NCBI GenBank assembly: GCA_947069175.1
Contig: CAMTDV010000019.1
Span: 71,175,358-71,239,357, forward strand
Origin: Scalesia atractyloides
Taxonomy: Eukaryota; Streptophyta; Magnoliopsida; Asterales; Asteraceae
DNA length: 64,000 nucleotides
Reading direction: 5' to 3'
Shown here: positions 1 to 9,024 of the stretch, piece after piece
Position numbering within the stretch: the stretch's first letter is position 1
Layout of the letters: each line of letters starts with the position of its first letter
The notes under the pieces: model-generated
What the model saw: only the letters and a program-made list of their open reading frames with translations
Databases searched by the model: none
What the model was told of the DNA's origin: nothing
Made by a program: the position numbers and the translations under genes

Positions 1-649
1 ATTCCTTTGAAATAACCAATTTTTGAAACAAAAATTGACCACATTTGTTATCTAGCCTAAGGCAGTGGCTGAAGTAGTTGTTGGAGACTATGGTCAAAGT
101 GGTTGCAGACGATAGTGTTGCGTGCGAGGTAGGGGGCACGGCGTAGTGGAGGGGTGCACGATCGACGGTGGCTTGATAAAACACGAGGCGTCTTGAATAA
201 CACGATTGATGGAGGGCATTGTCATGCAGGAATCTCATCCTCATCATTCTATCCCTGTTGGACCAGTTGATGTTATATTGGATTCCTGATAAAATATTCT
301 TGTCACAAAAGAAGCTTGTTTTGTTTACTACCAACAACCTCTTGACTTCAGAACTTAACAAACTACCATTGTATCATATTCAACAAAAGCTTTTAGTGTA
401 CCTAAAATTTAGTTTCATTTAATGTCTTTAAACATATAGTTTATGGATATGCATGTTGACATAATAAGTCATTGGCCTTTTTTGTATGTTTTTTTAACGG
501 CTAACATTATATAACAGGCAAAAAGCTAGACCGCAACAAAAACGAACATTACAAAAAAGAAATGGGTTTTGCTTTGCAACCACAACATCCATTGAATGTA
601 CACTTTACGGTTCCTATTTGCAAACCACAAAAACGAATAATTGATAATA
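1..649. other. Unassigned AT-rich sequence
   Basis: I see no supported gene, RNA or complete repeat here. The short open frames have neither a recognisable protein nor codon structure. It is the left edge of the window, next to a LINE remnant, and could be repeat decay or intergenic DNA. Confidence 0.4.
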
Positions 650-1700
650 CTATAAAAAAATGTGTTCCCAAGACTGGTTGACATTCTCTAACACCAAATT
701 GTTTCGGAACCGCCAAATAACCCACCAAGCACTCATGATAATCGTCTCCGACATTGATTTCTTAACCTTCGATAGAGAAGATGCCTCCAACCAAGACATT
801 AGGTTAACAGGAGTGGAATGGGAAGGAAAGCCATAATCAACCCATTTTTCAGTGCTTTTCCACACTTCAGATGCCAAGTTACAAGAGCCAACAGATGTTC
901 AGAAGATTCAACATGTTTCTGACAACAAACACACAAAGTAGATGTTAGGGGTTGGCACTGAACTGAAACAAAAAAAAAAAAAAACCTGATTTAACTGAAC
1001 TGAAATCAAAAAACCGATTTAACTGAACCGAAGAAAAACCGAACCAGGTAAAAAAACCGAAAAAAAAAGAACCGAAATTTATGGTTCGGTTACAGTTTTC
1101 CATTTTATGAAAACCGAAAAAAAACTCCATCCAAACCGAATAACCTAAGAATCCTTTTTATGTTTGTTATATATATATTAATTTAGAAATTATTAATTTT
1201 ATTCTTGAATGACAAGTCTTTATAATAAAAATATTAACATGTTTATTTATCTTTGAAATGATTTATCCATTGCTTAAAAAAATAACAAAAATTAACAAAA
1301 AACATTAAATGATTTTCAAAGTATTATAAAATAAAATATCTTAATAAAAAAACAAAGAAACTTAAAAATAGATTAGAAGGTTAGGTGTATTTGAACAATA
1401 TTAATTAAAAATGTAAAATATAATAACTTAAATGTAAATATCTACGAAAGATTCTTAAATCTTGTTTATAATTTTCTATTTTAAATCTTACATAATTTTG
1501 TTCCAAAAAACCGGCAAACTGAACCAAGCCATTTCTAAAATAGAAGAAACGAAACCGAACGGTTTTCATAAACCAAAAACCAAACCATGCACACTCCTAG
1601 TAGATGTCACGTTTATACCCATATCCACTAAGTACTAAGTTAGCTCTAATAGCAAGACGATAAATAATAATTCTCCAAACCAAACTGTTTACTCTAGTGG
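650..1700 (-). pseudogene. LINE reverse transcriptase C-terminal zinc-binding (zf-RVT) remnant, split by a MITE
   Basis: Read on the minus strand, 1700-1608 gives a WRIIIYRLAIRANL-like stretch. Across the MITE junction the frame gives CVCCQKH-ES-EHLL, and 877-650 gives ASEVWK followed by WWVIWRFRNN. This order (W..I.RL..R.NL, C-x2-C, ES..HL, VW, W.IW..RN) is that of the zf-RVT domain at the C terminus of plant non-LTR retrotransposon ORF2 proteins. The reading frame shifts between the C-x2-C part and the VW part, and no reverse transcriptase core is present, so this is a dead 3' fragment. Removing the 654-bp MITE and one copy of its 8-bp duplication restores the order of motifs. The motif order is seen directly; assignment to a LINE rests on family knowledge. 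Confidence 0.65.
946..1599. mobile_element. hAT-type MITE rich in AACCGAA repeats
   Basis: The 654-bp element is flanked by a perfect 8-bp target duplication, GTAGATGT, at 938-945 and 1600-1607. Its ends are imperfect inverted repeats (TAGGGGTTGGCA at the left; the right end reads TAGGAGTGTGCA on the other strand). Subterminal AACCGAA repeats sit in inverted orientation at the two sides, and the centre is AT-rich and non-coding. The 8-bp duplication, TAGGGGTG.GCA-like ends and AACCGAA repeats match a well-known class of non-autonomous hAT elements in plants. It has no coding capacity. Confidence 0.85.
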
Positions 1701-1919
1701 GCCTCTTTTTGTATTACGCTTTCGGTTATCCCGTTTAGCTATATTATCTAGACTAGATGGCTTTTCCGATTTATTTTCTTAGTTTCCTTTGTTTATTCGT
1801 AATTCATTTTTCTCTAATAATAAACCCAGTTGTTAATTTCCAATGGTCGTAACTACAATTCCTTCCACCTTAATAGTTACATCATATGAAAATAGAATAT
1901 TGAACTTGGCGTACTCTAA

Positions 1920-2055
1920 AAAAGATTTATATGTCCACAACAGTAGCTCTTCAACGGGGACAGTGGTTTGTCTTTAATATGTTAGGGTTTGCTATTCAAA
2001 AAGGGGTAGCGACGCATCTTGTTGCTCGCTTTCCTGCAATTTTGATGTAACTCGG
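1920..2055 (+). pseudogene. Fragment of plant LINE/RT ORF C-terminal tail
   Basis: Around 1990-2037 the plus strand encodes GFAIQKGVATHLVARFPA, followed soon by a stop. The same tail (FAIQKGVAAQLIARLP) is encoded in the opposite orientation at about 11727-11775, downstream of a longer piece of the same protein. The upstream part here is decayed. It is a second, short copy of the end of the same mobile-element ORF. Confidence 0.5.
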
Positions 2056-2272
2056 CCAGTTTTTATATTAATATATGAATTTAAGGTTGATCATCTAAAA
2101 AAAAGTACTTTTATGTTTAAAAGTCGGATAGCACCGTACTCTGAGATGGTGTAATTCTGTGTCTTTATTCCAATATGAACAACCTATTTATATTACAAAA
2201 TACAGTAATTGACAGAAGGGAAATTGTGCTATTCTAGAAAGGAAATTATAAGAATCAATCAATCCTAATTGT
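2056..2272. other. Spacer at the 3' side of the Copia element
   Basis: AT-rich non-coding DNA between the LINE tail and the Copia RNase H end. The 3' LTR of the Copia element should lie on this side, but I could not define LTR ends or a target duplication. Confidence 0.35.
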
Positions 2273-2938
2273 TTACAATATATACGAATATTTGCAAGAT
2301 AAACAACCAATTATATCTCTTAAGATATTATCGGTTGACATCCCCGCAGTTGGAGCTGTAGCTTGTCGAAGGCATAAACTGGAACGAAAACGGACGAATA
2401 ATTGCTTCGGTAAGCCCTTAGTAAAAATGTCTGCGTATTGGTAATCGGCAGGGATGTGTAGGACACGAATGTCACCGATTCGAACCTTTTCGCGAACGAA
2501 GTGGATATCCATCTCAACGTGCTTTGTGCGTTGATGTTGTACGGGATTTTCTGACAAATATACGGCTGAGATGTTGTCACAATAGATGATGCTCGCATGA
2601 CGAATGGGAACATGAAGTTCCAGAAGAAGGTTTCTAATCCAGGTTACCTCAGCGACGGAATTAGCCACTCCTATATACTTGGCTTCAACACTTGATCGTG
2701 AGATTGTTGGTTGACGCTTCGAAGACCATGATAGTAAATTGCTGCCGAGGAATACACAATAACCGGAAGTCGACCGACGTGAGTCGGGACAGCCTCCCCA
2801 ATCCGCGTCTGAGTAGGCGGTTATGGTATTGGATTGAGATGGCGAAATTTGTAGGCCGAGGTGTAGTGTACCTTTGATGTAGCGTAGAATACGCTTGATG
2901 AGCTGCATGTGCGGTTCACGTGGGTCGTGCATGAACAA
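2273..2938 (-). pseudogene. Copia RNase H domain
   Basis: The 221-residue frame starts in the RT-RNase H connection (FMHDPREPHMQLIKRILRY) and contains the RNase H core: YSDADWGGCPDSRRSTSGYC with the first catalytic Asp, SSVEAKY with the Glu, and YCDNISAVYLSENP followed by KHVEMDIHFVRE, the usual Asp/His-containing Copia pattern. It ends at LPKQLF..RSSL, the normal Copia C terminus, so this domain looks complete. A CAG-to-TAG type stop separates it from the RT frame upstream (2945). Confidence 0.9.
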
Positions 2939-2944
2939 ACAAAT

Positions 2945-3955
2945 CTATTGAACCGCGTATGAGATATCCGGTCTTGTGAATGTTATGTATTGTAGAGCAC
3001 CGGTGAGGCTACGATAAAGAGAGGGGTCGGCGACCGGGTCACGTACGGTTGCACTTAATTTAGAGCCGATTTCAACAGGTGTGGATACCGGCTTGCAGTT
3101 TGACATATGAGCTCGAGATAAAATGTCGTTAGCATAAGAGGATTGCGATAAGAAGAGACCCGCATGTTTCTTTTCAACCGTGATTCCAAGAAAGTGATGT
3201 AAATCGCCTAAATCTGTCATTTTAAACTCGGTAGATAAAGAGTGTATGATGCGATTGAGGAGATCATTATTTGAAGCGGTCAGTATGATATCGTCTACTT
3301 ATAGTAGTAGATAAGCCATTTGTGAGCCATGCTTATACGTGAAAAGAGAGGTGTCACTTATGCTACTTTTGAAACCACACTTCATGATGTAAGTAGCGTA
3401 TGCCCTCGGGGCTTGCTTAAGGTCGTATAGGGATTTGTTCAATTTGCATACATGCTTTGGTGAGGATGAGTTTACAAAGCCCGGTGGCTGAAACATATAA
3501 ACCGTTTCCTTCAAGTGACCGTGAAGAAACGCGTTTTTGACATCCAAGTGATGTACGGGCCATGAACGGGAGACGGCCAAGCTTAACACTGTCCGAATAG
3601 TTGTGGGTTTTACAACCGGACTAAAAGTATCCTCACAGTCAACACCTACCGTTTGACTTTTGCCATTAACGACAAGACGGGCTTTATACCTTTCCAACGT
3701 GCCATTAGAGTGAAACTTGTGTTTGAACAACCACGTGCAATGGATTATAGGGGCATTAGTAGGTCTTGGAACTAGTTCCCATGTATTGTTATCCAATAGT
3801 GCTTTATATTCATTAGTCATGGCAATGTTCCAATTTGGATCGTTAAGAGCCGACAAGTGAGATTTTGGCAACGGAGAGATACAATTAGAAGTTTCGGTGT
3901 TGAGGTTGAGTGGCACTCTTGGTTTTGTGTTGCCGGTTTTGGTTCGGGTGATCAT
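2945..3955 (-). pseudogene. Copia reverse transcriptase, stop codon inside the YVDD box
   Basis: Frame 3955-3299 begins in the linker before RT, carries the N-terminal RT motifs (WELVPRP, CTWLFKHKF..NGTLERYKARLVV, HHLDVKNAFLHG with the first catalytic Asp, and PPGFV) and ends exactly before VDD: the codon for the Tyr of YVDD is TAA. The same frame continues through VDDIILTAS to 3220-2945 (DLGDLHHFLGI, DILSRAHM, CKPVSTPVE, ALQYITFTRPDISYAVQ) and stops where family members have a second Gln. Apart from these two stops the frame is long and well conserved, so the loss of function is fairly recent. Confidence 0.9.
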
Positions 3956-4198
3956 AGGGTGGGTTGGTACGGGTGTACGAGGTGGAGGTGGGGGCTGTTT
4001 TGGGTGAGTGATATTGGTTGCTGGAGTAGGGCCAGATGGACAGAAATGATGGGGTAGTGAGTTGTGGATGGGTTGTGGGTTTGTGGTTTGTGGTGATGTT
4101 GGGCAGTGTGAGGTGAGTGGGCTTGGAGGTGTAGGTGGGCCGAAGCCTGTAGGAGGTGGAGGTGGATTGGGTTACGGATTGGGCTGAGTTTGGGCCTG

Positions 4199-4936
4199 TC
4201 ATGAGGGTGTCGTGAGCTGCTGAAAGATGATGGGAGAAATTTCTAGGAAGGAGTGATCAGGAGGTGGGGAAGAAGGTTTTGAAAACGGGAAACTATGTTC
4301 ATCAAACGTTACGTGTCGTGAAAATATTGTTTTTCCGGTTGACAACTCTAAGCACCGGTACCCACGGTAGTTAGCGGGATAGCCTAGAAATACACACGTT
4401 GTGGAACGTGGTTCGAGTTTATGATGGCGAATGGCGGACGTGTTTGGGTAGCAAACGCAACCGAATACACGCAAATGGTCATAGGTAGGCTGTTGTTGAT
4501 AGAGAAGGGTAGTAGGGGTAAAATTTTGGATTACTTTGGTAAGGAGAATGTTGTGAAGGTAAGAAGCAGTGTGTAGTGCTTCTACCCAGAAGGTTGATGG
4601 AAGAGATGCATGGGTAAGCAAGGTGAACATAATTTCATTTAGTCGCCTAATCATGTGTTCCGCTTTCCCATTTTGTTGGGATGTGTGCGTACAAGAAAAT
4701 CGAAGGTGGATGCCGTATTTATTAGCAAAATTTTTGAAACTGTGGTTATCGAATTCCCACCCCCATTATCGCATTGAAATGCTCGAATTTTCATGTGAAA
4801 TTGTGTAGCAATGTATGAATAAAAATTAGCAATTTTTGAGAATGTTTCTTATTTAAACTTCAAGGGATAAACCCATGTGTAGTGTAGTTTGTGAAATCGT
4901 CAATAATAACCAAATAGTATTTATAACCTGCATGAC
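4199..4936 (-). pseudogene. Copia integrase (C-terminal half open, core frameshifted)
   Basis: 4654-4199 encodes the integrase C-terminal half: MIRRLNEIMFTLL, ASLPSTFWVEALHTASYLHN, TPTTLLY, LRVFGCVCYP and CVFLGYPANYRGYRC, all typical of plant Copia pol downstream of the catalytic Glu. The catalytic core between 4936 and 4655 is no longer open in one frame. 3956-4198, between this and the RT, is a low-complexity linker. Confidence 0.85.
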
Positions 4937-5266
4937 TTAAGATTGGAGAAGTCCACAAATCACAATGTAATATTGCAAACGGAAAATAGTACGAGTAACA
5001 GAATCAGAAAACGGTAAACGCTTGTTCTTAGGTAACTGACACGACTGACATACAAAAGGAAATTTCATTTTATTCATAGAAATAAAGGACTTGGAATGAA
5101 GAAAATCCATGGTTGGTTGTCCGCGGTGTCCAAGACGATTGTGCCACGGTAGAGACTCTTGAGACGAAGCAAAACAAGCGGTTGCGGAAGCATTATTGGT
5201 GAGTGGGTAGAGATGGCTTGAGCTATTGTGGCGGCTCAGGATCGTACCATCCTTGAAATCCTTCAC
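4937..5266 (-). pseudogene. Copia GAG-pre-integrase domain
   Basis: The 109-residue frame contains DGTILSRHNSSSHLYPL, then WHNRLGHRGQPTMDFLHS and VCQSCQLPKNKRLPF. The HNRLGH and C-x2-C-x-L-x-KN pattern is the zinc-binding GAG-pre-integrase module that precedes Copia integrases. No gag, protease or 5' LTR is recognisable upstream of 5300. Confidence 0.85.
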
Positions 5267-5300
5267 AGAAAAACCAAACGAGTCAAATTCGATCGAAGTA

Positions 5301-6060
5301 TAATTATCAATATTGAATTGATAATCAAAATCATCCTAACAAGTAGTAGGCGAACAAAAAGAAATTTGTTTGATAATCAAGGGTAAAAGCTATTATCTAT
5401 TAGGGAGGTCGGGGCGTCCCGTGATTGCACCATCATCACGCGTGGTTGCATGTTGAAGACCACCGCCGGTGGTAACCATCACGCGTGGATCTTATAACGC
5501 GTTCTCCACATCACGCGTTTTCGTTCAAAAAATTCGACCGTTTGGCATATATTTGACCGTTGATGATGAAGGTTTGTTAAAGATGAACAAACAAGAGAAG
5601 ATCTGGTCGGATCTGCCGCGGCAGGTCTGCGGTGGGCGGACAAGAAAGAACAAACCCAGATCAAACCAGATCCAAACAAGAGAGAGAAAGAGAGGAAATT
5701 ATACAGAGACGAAATTCGTCTCCGTTTGATGATTCGTCCGCCGGATCTGCGGTGGCCGGAGAAGCGGACTTCATGGTGGTGTGGTGGTTTGTTTACGGTG
5801 GAGATTGAGAGAGATGGTGGTGCAGTGGAGTTCATGGTGATGACAGAGTTAATGAAGAATTTTTGGTTTTTAACTTGATTAATTTTAAGCTAATTCAACC
5901 ATATTTAAAACAAAAAAATCATCATTAGTGATGGACACCCCTAGTAAAATCCATCACTAGTGATGAAGTGAAGCTAAATGATGTGACAGAATTTGATTGG
6001 ATGTTATGAGTGATGGAATTCCATCACTAGTAGAACGCCCCTGCCCCTTGGTCTGAGTGA
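5301..6060. mobile_element. Possible MITE-like repeat, ends uncertain
   Basis: A GGGGCGTCCCGTGAT-like end near 5411 and an inverted CGCCCCTGCCCC end near 6034-6052 bracket repeated CATCACGCG motifs and several copies of (C)CATCACTAG/CTAGTGATGG in both orientations. There is no transposase. I could not find a convincing target duplication. The 118-residue minus-strand open frame here (5479-5835) is compositional (Arg/Ser-rich) and not supported as a gene. Confidence 0.35.
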
Positions 6061-6491
6061 AAAGCTTTTTACAAATTTAAAATTCTTTGTTAGTCTAAGT
6101 GAAAAGCTTTTCACAAATTTAAAACTCTATTCAAGAACACAATAAACAACGAGCGAACCCTAGATAACAATTTGTTGCGATCTATAAATCTTTTAGATAG
6201 ACAAATAAGAAAAAACATAGATCATTCAAAGAGAGAGAAGTAGCTCTCTAGCTTCCATCACGTCATTCTCTTCGAACCAATTTCGCTCCACACCTGTCCG
6301 GTTTCTAGGTTTTTATGTTTGATTCGTTTTTATTTTTCTTCAAATTAGTATTGGTTCATTGGCTCAGAGTGGTAGTGACATAGGTTCGATGGGGAAGTGG
6401 TTCAAGCCTCAAGGTAGTGTCCTAGTAACATGGTTGGATTATGGCATATATAATGCTAAAACCTTACAATGAAAACAAATAGATGTACTTG
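6061..6491. other. Repeat-derived AT-rich sequence
   Basis: Short segments (AGCTTCCATCACGTCATTCTC, CGGTTTCTAGGTTTTTATGTTTGATTCG) recur in looser form near 11080 and 12230, so this is probably decayed retroelement sequence. No gene is visible. Confidence 0.35.
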
Positions 6492-6499
6492 GGCTAAAC

Positions 6500-7003
6500 T
6501 AGAGATGGAAAAAAACCGGTTTGGATTTCGTACCCCGGCCCAACTTGCCCTACCAAACCGTTTTAAAGCAAACCGGTTTAAAATCGAAGCAACAAATATA
6601 ATTTTTTTTTCAAATACCGGTTTTGGGTACCGGTTTTGAGTAGGGTTTGAATATTTTTCACTCAAACCGGTTTATTCTGAAATCGGTTTTGATAAAAGTT
6701 TATCAAACCGATTCGCTTACCGGATTTTTTTTACCAAATTGGTTTAGGTTGTAAACCGAATCGGTTTGATCAACTTTTGTCAAAACCGGGTTCAGGATAA
6801 ACCGGTTTGAGTGAAAAATATTCAAACCCGACTCAAATTAGTTTGGGTCATAAACCAGTACCCAAAACCGATATTTAAAAAAAAATTATATTTGTTGGTT
6901 CGATTTTAAACCGGTTTGCCTCAAAACGGTTTGGTAGGGAAAGTTGGGTCGGGATACAAACCGGTTTGGAAACCAAACATTTTTTTTTCCATCTCTACCT
7001 CTA
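6500..7003. mobile_element. Foldback hAT-like MITE (AACCGGTTT-rich palindrome)
   Basis: The whole 504-bp element is a long imperfect palindrome. The left arm starts TAGAGATGGAAAAAAACCGG and the right arm ends with its complement followed by CCTCTA. Inner segments also pair (CAAACCGGTTT blocks, TGAATATTTTTCACTCAAACC with its complement). It is flanked by GGCTAAAC at 6492-6499 and GGCTAAAG at 7004-7011, an 8-bp duplication with one mismatch. TAG...CTA ends and an 8-bp duplication point to a hAT-derived foldback element. It lies about 180 bp upstream of the RPS28 promoter telo-box and ends within 400 bp of the start codon. Confidence 0.75.
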
Positions 7004-7054
7004 GGCTAAAGAGTGAACACTAAAGGTTGAGTCGTTAATATGTAAAATTGTAAA

Positions 7055-7200
7055 TCATAAGGCCCACAAGTGTTAGCCCGTTATTTTTTTGGGCTCAAAG
7101 CGAGCACATATTTTGCTGTGAATCAACAATTCAAGCCCAACCCAGAGTGGACTTAACATCCCAATACCCATCTATAAGATCATTAGGGTTTTTCCCCTCG
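7055..7200 (+). promoter_or_regulatory. RPS28 promoter: site II motifs and telo-box
   Basis: Upstream of the first exon are three site II-type motifs, GGCCCA near 7061, TGGGCT near 7089 and AGCCCA near 7134. A telo-box, ATTAGGGTTT (complement of AAACCCTAAT), follows at about 7183. This combination is the known signature of plant ribosomal-protein and translation-machinery promoters, where TCP-type factors bind site II and a telo-box helps coordinate expression in dividing cells. A weak TATA-like CTATAAGA lies at 7171. The motifs are seen directly; the regulatory role is by analogy. Confidence 0.7.
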
Positions 7201-7251
7201 ATTCATCGTCTCTCTAAAAGTTTGCAAGCAGCGGCAGCCGCTCATACGCAG

Positions 7252-7375
7252 GTAACAATCTTTCAAACTCAATCATCAACATTCGATTCTCATTTCCGAC
7301 GTTGTTTATTGTTTCTGTCTGAATAACTTAACTAATCTAACATATATAATTTTATTTGATTTTGAAGAAATTCAG
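7252..7375 (+). other. 5' UTR intron of RPS28
   Basis: Predicted 124-bp intron: donor ACGCAG|GTAACA at 7252, U-rich body, acceptor AAATTCAG|GTGG ending at 7375, only 10 bases before the ATG. Many plant ribosomal-protein genes have such a leader intron. The transcript start is probably near 7200. Confidence 0.6.
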
Positions 7376-7385
7376 GTGGTGAAAG

Positions 7386-7583
7386 ATGGAGTCTCAAATC
7401 AAACACGCAGTGGTGGTGAAAGTGATGGGGAGAACTGGATCCAGAGGTCAAGTGACCCAAGTGAGAGTCAAGTTTCTTGATGATCAAAACCGTTTCATCA
7501 TGCGAAACGTTAAGGGTCCTGTCAGAGAAGGTGATGTTCTTACTTTGCTTGAGTCCGAGAGAGAAGCCAGAAGGTTGCGGTGA
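7386..7583 (+). CDS. RPS28: 40S ribosomal protein S28 (eS28)
   Basis: This 65-residue protein is the eukaryotic small-subunit protein eS28, a basic OB-fold protein that sits near the mRNA exit region of the cytosolic 40S subunit. It starts MESQIKHAVVVKVMGRTGSRG, contains VTQVRVKF and RNVKGPVREGD, and ends LLESEREARRLR. That is full family length with the invariant GRTGSRG, the RNVKGPVR.GD block and the basic tail, and the coding part has no intron. The start is set by the only suitable ATG, just after the leader intron, and the stop is TGA. It is the only host protein gene I can support in the window, and looks functional. Two H/ACA snoRNA-like units follow on the same strand within 1.4 kb. 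A shadow frame on the minus strand should be ignored. Confidence 0.96.
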   Translation: MESQIKHAVVVKVMGRTGSRGQVTQVRVKFLDDQNRFIMRNVKGPVREGDVLTLLESEREARRLR

Positions 7584-7782
7584 TGATTTCACTTATTTAG
7601 TATTATGTTTTTTTTTTTTTTAAGATTTCATATGTTTTGTAGTATGTTTGAATTTTATTTATCAAATGTTAAAAAGAGTATGCTGAACCCGGTTTTATTT
7701 TGAAGTTATGGTTATCTTAACAAAGCTGACTCTTATAATTGATCTTCTTTTTAAAAAATAATATTATTATTAGTTTTAGATA

Positions 7783-7922
7783 TTGGGGAAGAGGGTAAGG
7801 TGGTTGTGTAACTGATCGGATTCACCTTACTTTGATTGAAATTCCCCGTACATTATATAATGAACAGAAGTATAATGCTTGTACTACGTATTGTCTGCAA
7901 GTTTCGCTCTTCTGTCACATTT
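7783..7922 (+). ncRNA. H/ACA box snoRNA-like unit, copy 1
   Basis: Hairpin 1 has a lower stem GGGGAA/TTCCCC and an upper stem GTAAGGTG/CACCTTAC. A hinge with an ANANNA-like H box (ACATTA, then ATATAATGA) follows. Hairpin 2 has a lower stem ACAGAAG/CTTCTGT and an upper stem GCTTGTA/TGCAAGT, with an internal loop (TATAAT opposite TTCGCT) of the kind that guides pseudouridylation. An ACA box lies at 7917-7919, three bases before the predicted end. The whole layout is that of a plant H/ACA snoRNA. A second copy at 8882 keeps both stems and the loop. The target is unknown. It lies downstream of RPS28 and could be independently transcribed or processed from a longer RNA. Confidence 0.65.
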
Positions 7923-8101
7923 TATCAAACTCGTTTAAGGAAATTTTTGGGGTGTTAATTGTGTCGGTTGATGGGTTAGTGGGTGGAAACGTTCAACCTA
8001 ACCCATAGTATTATTCAGGTCAAGATTTCAACGTAACCCAACCCATATAAATTTGGGTCAACCCGAACTCGACTTCTTTAACCTATATTTTTAAATGAGT
8101 C

Positions 8102-8140
8102 ATGCAAGTTTCGCTCTTCAGTCACATTTCTGTCACATTA
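8102..8140 (+). pseudogene. Partial snoRNA 3'-arm copy
   Basis: GCAAGTTTCGCTCTTC.GTCACAT repeats the right arm and ACA box of the snoRNA-like unit, without the left arm of hairpin 2 or any hairpin 1. What follows (to about 8280) is also duplicated after the second full copy (9020-9205), so it is a by-product of local duplication. Confidence 0.55.
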
Positions 8141-8303
8141 TTAATTATGTTAATGATAGTCGTTTTTATGGTTTTTGACTGAAGTAATACATGTGTTGAT
8201 GTCATTTTCGGCTAATATTCCGAGTGCTGATATTGTAATGAATCAAACTTACTACCGACCAGATACCCGCGCTAACACTATGGCTTGCACACCAATCTGT
8301 ATG

Positions 8304-8333
8304 GCTTGCAAGTTTCGCTCTTCTGTCACATAT
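8304..8333 (+). pseudogene. Partial snoRNA 3'-arm copy
   Basis: TTGCAAGTTTCGCTCTTCTG and the ACA box are present, but the pairing left arm (CAGAAG) and hairpin 1 are absent. The bases after it match those after the first full copy (ATCAAAC/ATTAAAC, AAGGAAATTT), marking the edge of the duplicated segment. Confidence 0.55.
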
Positions 8334-8381
8334 TATTAAACTTTTAAAGGAAATTTAATGGTTTATTTGACTGTTTCTACG

Positions 8382-8763
8382 CATTGCCACCTCGGTTAGT
8401 TTTAAAATTCGAGAGGCGCACAAAAGCGATAGGGTCTAAAATTGAGGCGCGGCGTTTTGTACCCTAGGAGCAAGGTATTTGTATATTTTTTTTATATATT
8501 TCATAGGTTTTTAGCATCCTTTAACCAAAATATAGCTATAAATAAGGCTTTTATACCTTAACTTACATGTACAAGTTAAAAACCCAAAGTACAACATTTT
8601 CTGCAATAAAACGCCTCAGATACATAAGGTGCGCGCATCAGGCCAAAAACCCCCTTCAAAAAACCCTAAAATCTACGCCTTTTATGCACTTCTTGTAATT
8701 ACACAAGGAGCTGAGCAAAAAAGCTATAAACGCGCTTTTTAAAACCAAGCCGGCTTGGCAATT
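8382..8763. mobile_element. Probable MITE inserted between the snoRNA copies
   Basis: The ends are imperfect inverted repeats: CATTGCCACCTCGGTTAGTT..TTTAAAA at the left, and AATTGCCAAGCCGGCTTGGTTTTAAAA when the right end is read in reverse. Inside are matching AAGCG/CGCTTTT blocks and no coding sequence. I found no clean target duplication, so the superfamily is left open. Confidence 0.45.
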
Positions 8764-8881
8764 ATAAAAAGTTTAGATCAACAAGTTGAGAGACGGTAAT
8801 GGATTTGAGTAAGGGCCTAGTTAATGATTTTATTATGATATCTAATAATCATATTCTTAATTGTGATGATAAGTTTTGTAA

Positions 8882-9024
8882 TCGGGGAAGAGGGTAAGGT
8901 GTTTTCGTTATTATTGGATCTACCTTACTTTAACTGAAATTCCCCACATAGTAATTATAATCAGAAGTATAATGCTTGTACCCCAGATGAGATGGCTTGC
9001 AAGTTTCGCTCTTCTGTCACATTA
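8882..9024 (+). ncRNA. H/ACA box snoRNA-like unit, copy 2
   Basis: This is the second full copy of the unit at 7783. Lower stem GGGGAA/TTCCCC, upper stem GTAAGGT/ACCTTAC, hinge with ACATAG, hairpin 2 with CAGAAG/CTTCTG and CTTGTA/TGCAAG, and an ACA box at 9019-9021. The terminal loops differ markedly between the copies while the stems and the internal loop bases stay the same, the pattern expected if the structure and guide are selected. Downstream, 9025-9205 repeats the segment at 8130-8280. Confidence 0.65.

Larger units (their letters stand above)
2273..5300 (-). mobile_element. Truncated Ty1/Copia retrotransposon
   Basis: On the minus strand the order is GAG-pre-integrase, integrase, reverse transcriptase, RNase H. 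The integrase-before-RT order defines Copia-type elements. The gag region upstream of 5300 is missing and no paired LTRs are visible. The reading frame is broken by stops, including one in the RT catalytic box, and by frameshifts in the integrase core. It is an inactive fragment. Its components are listed separately. Confidence 0.9.

Noticed and set aside
5479..5835. 118-residue Arg/Ser-rich open frame on the minus strand
   Set aside because: It is compositional, lies in a repeat-like segment with CATCACGCG and CATCACTAG motifs, and has no family resemblance that I recognise.
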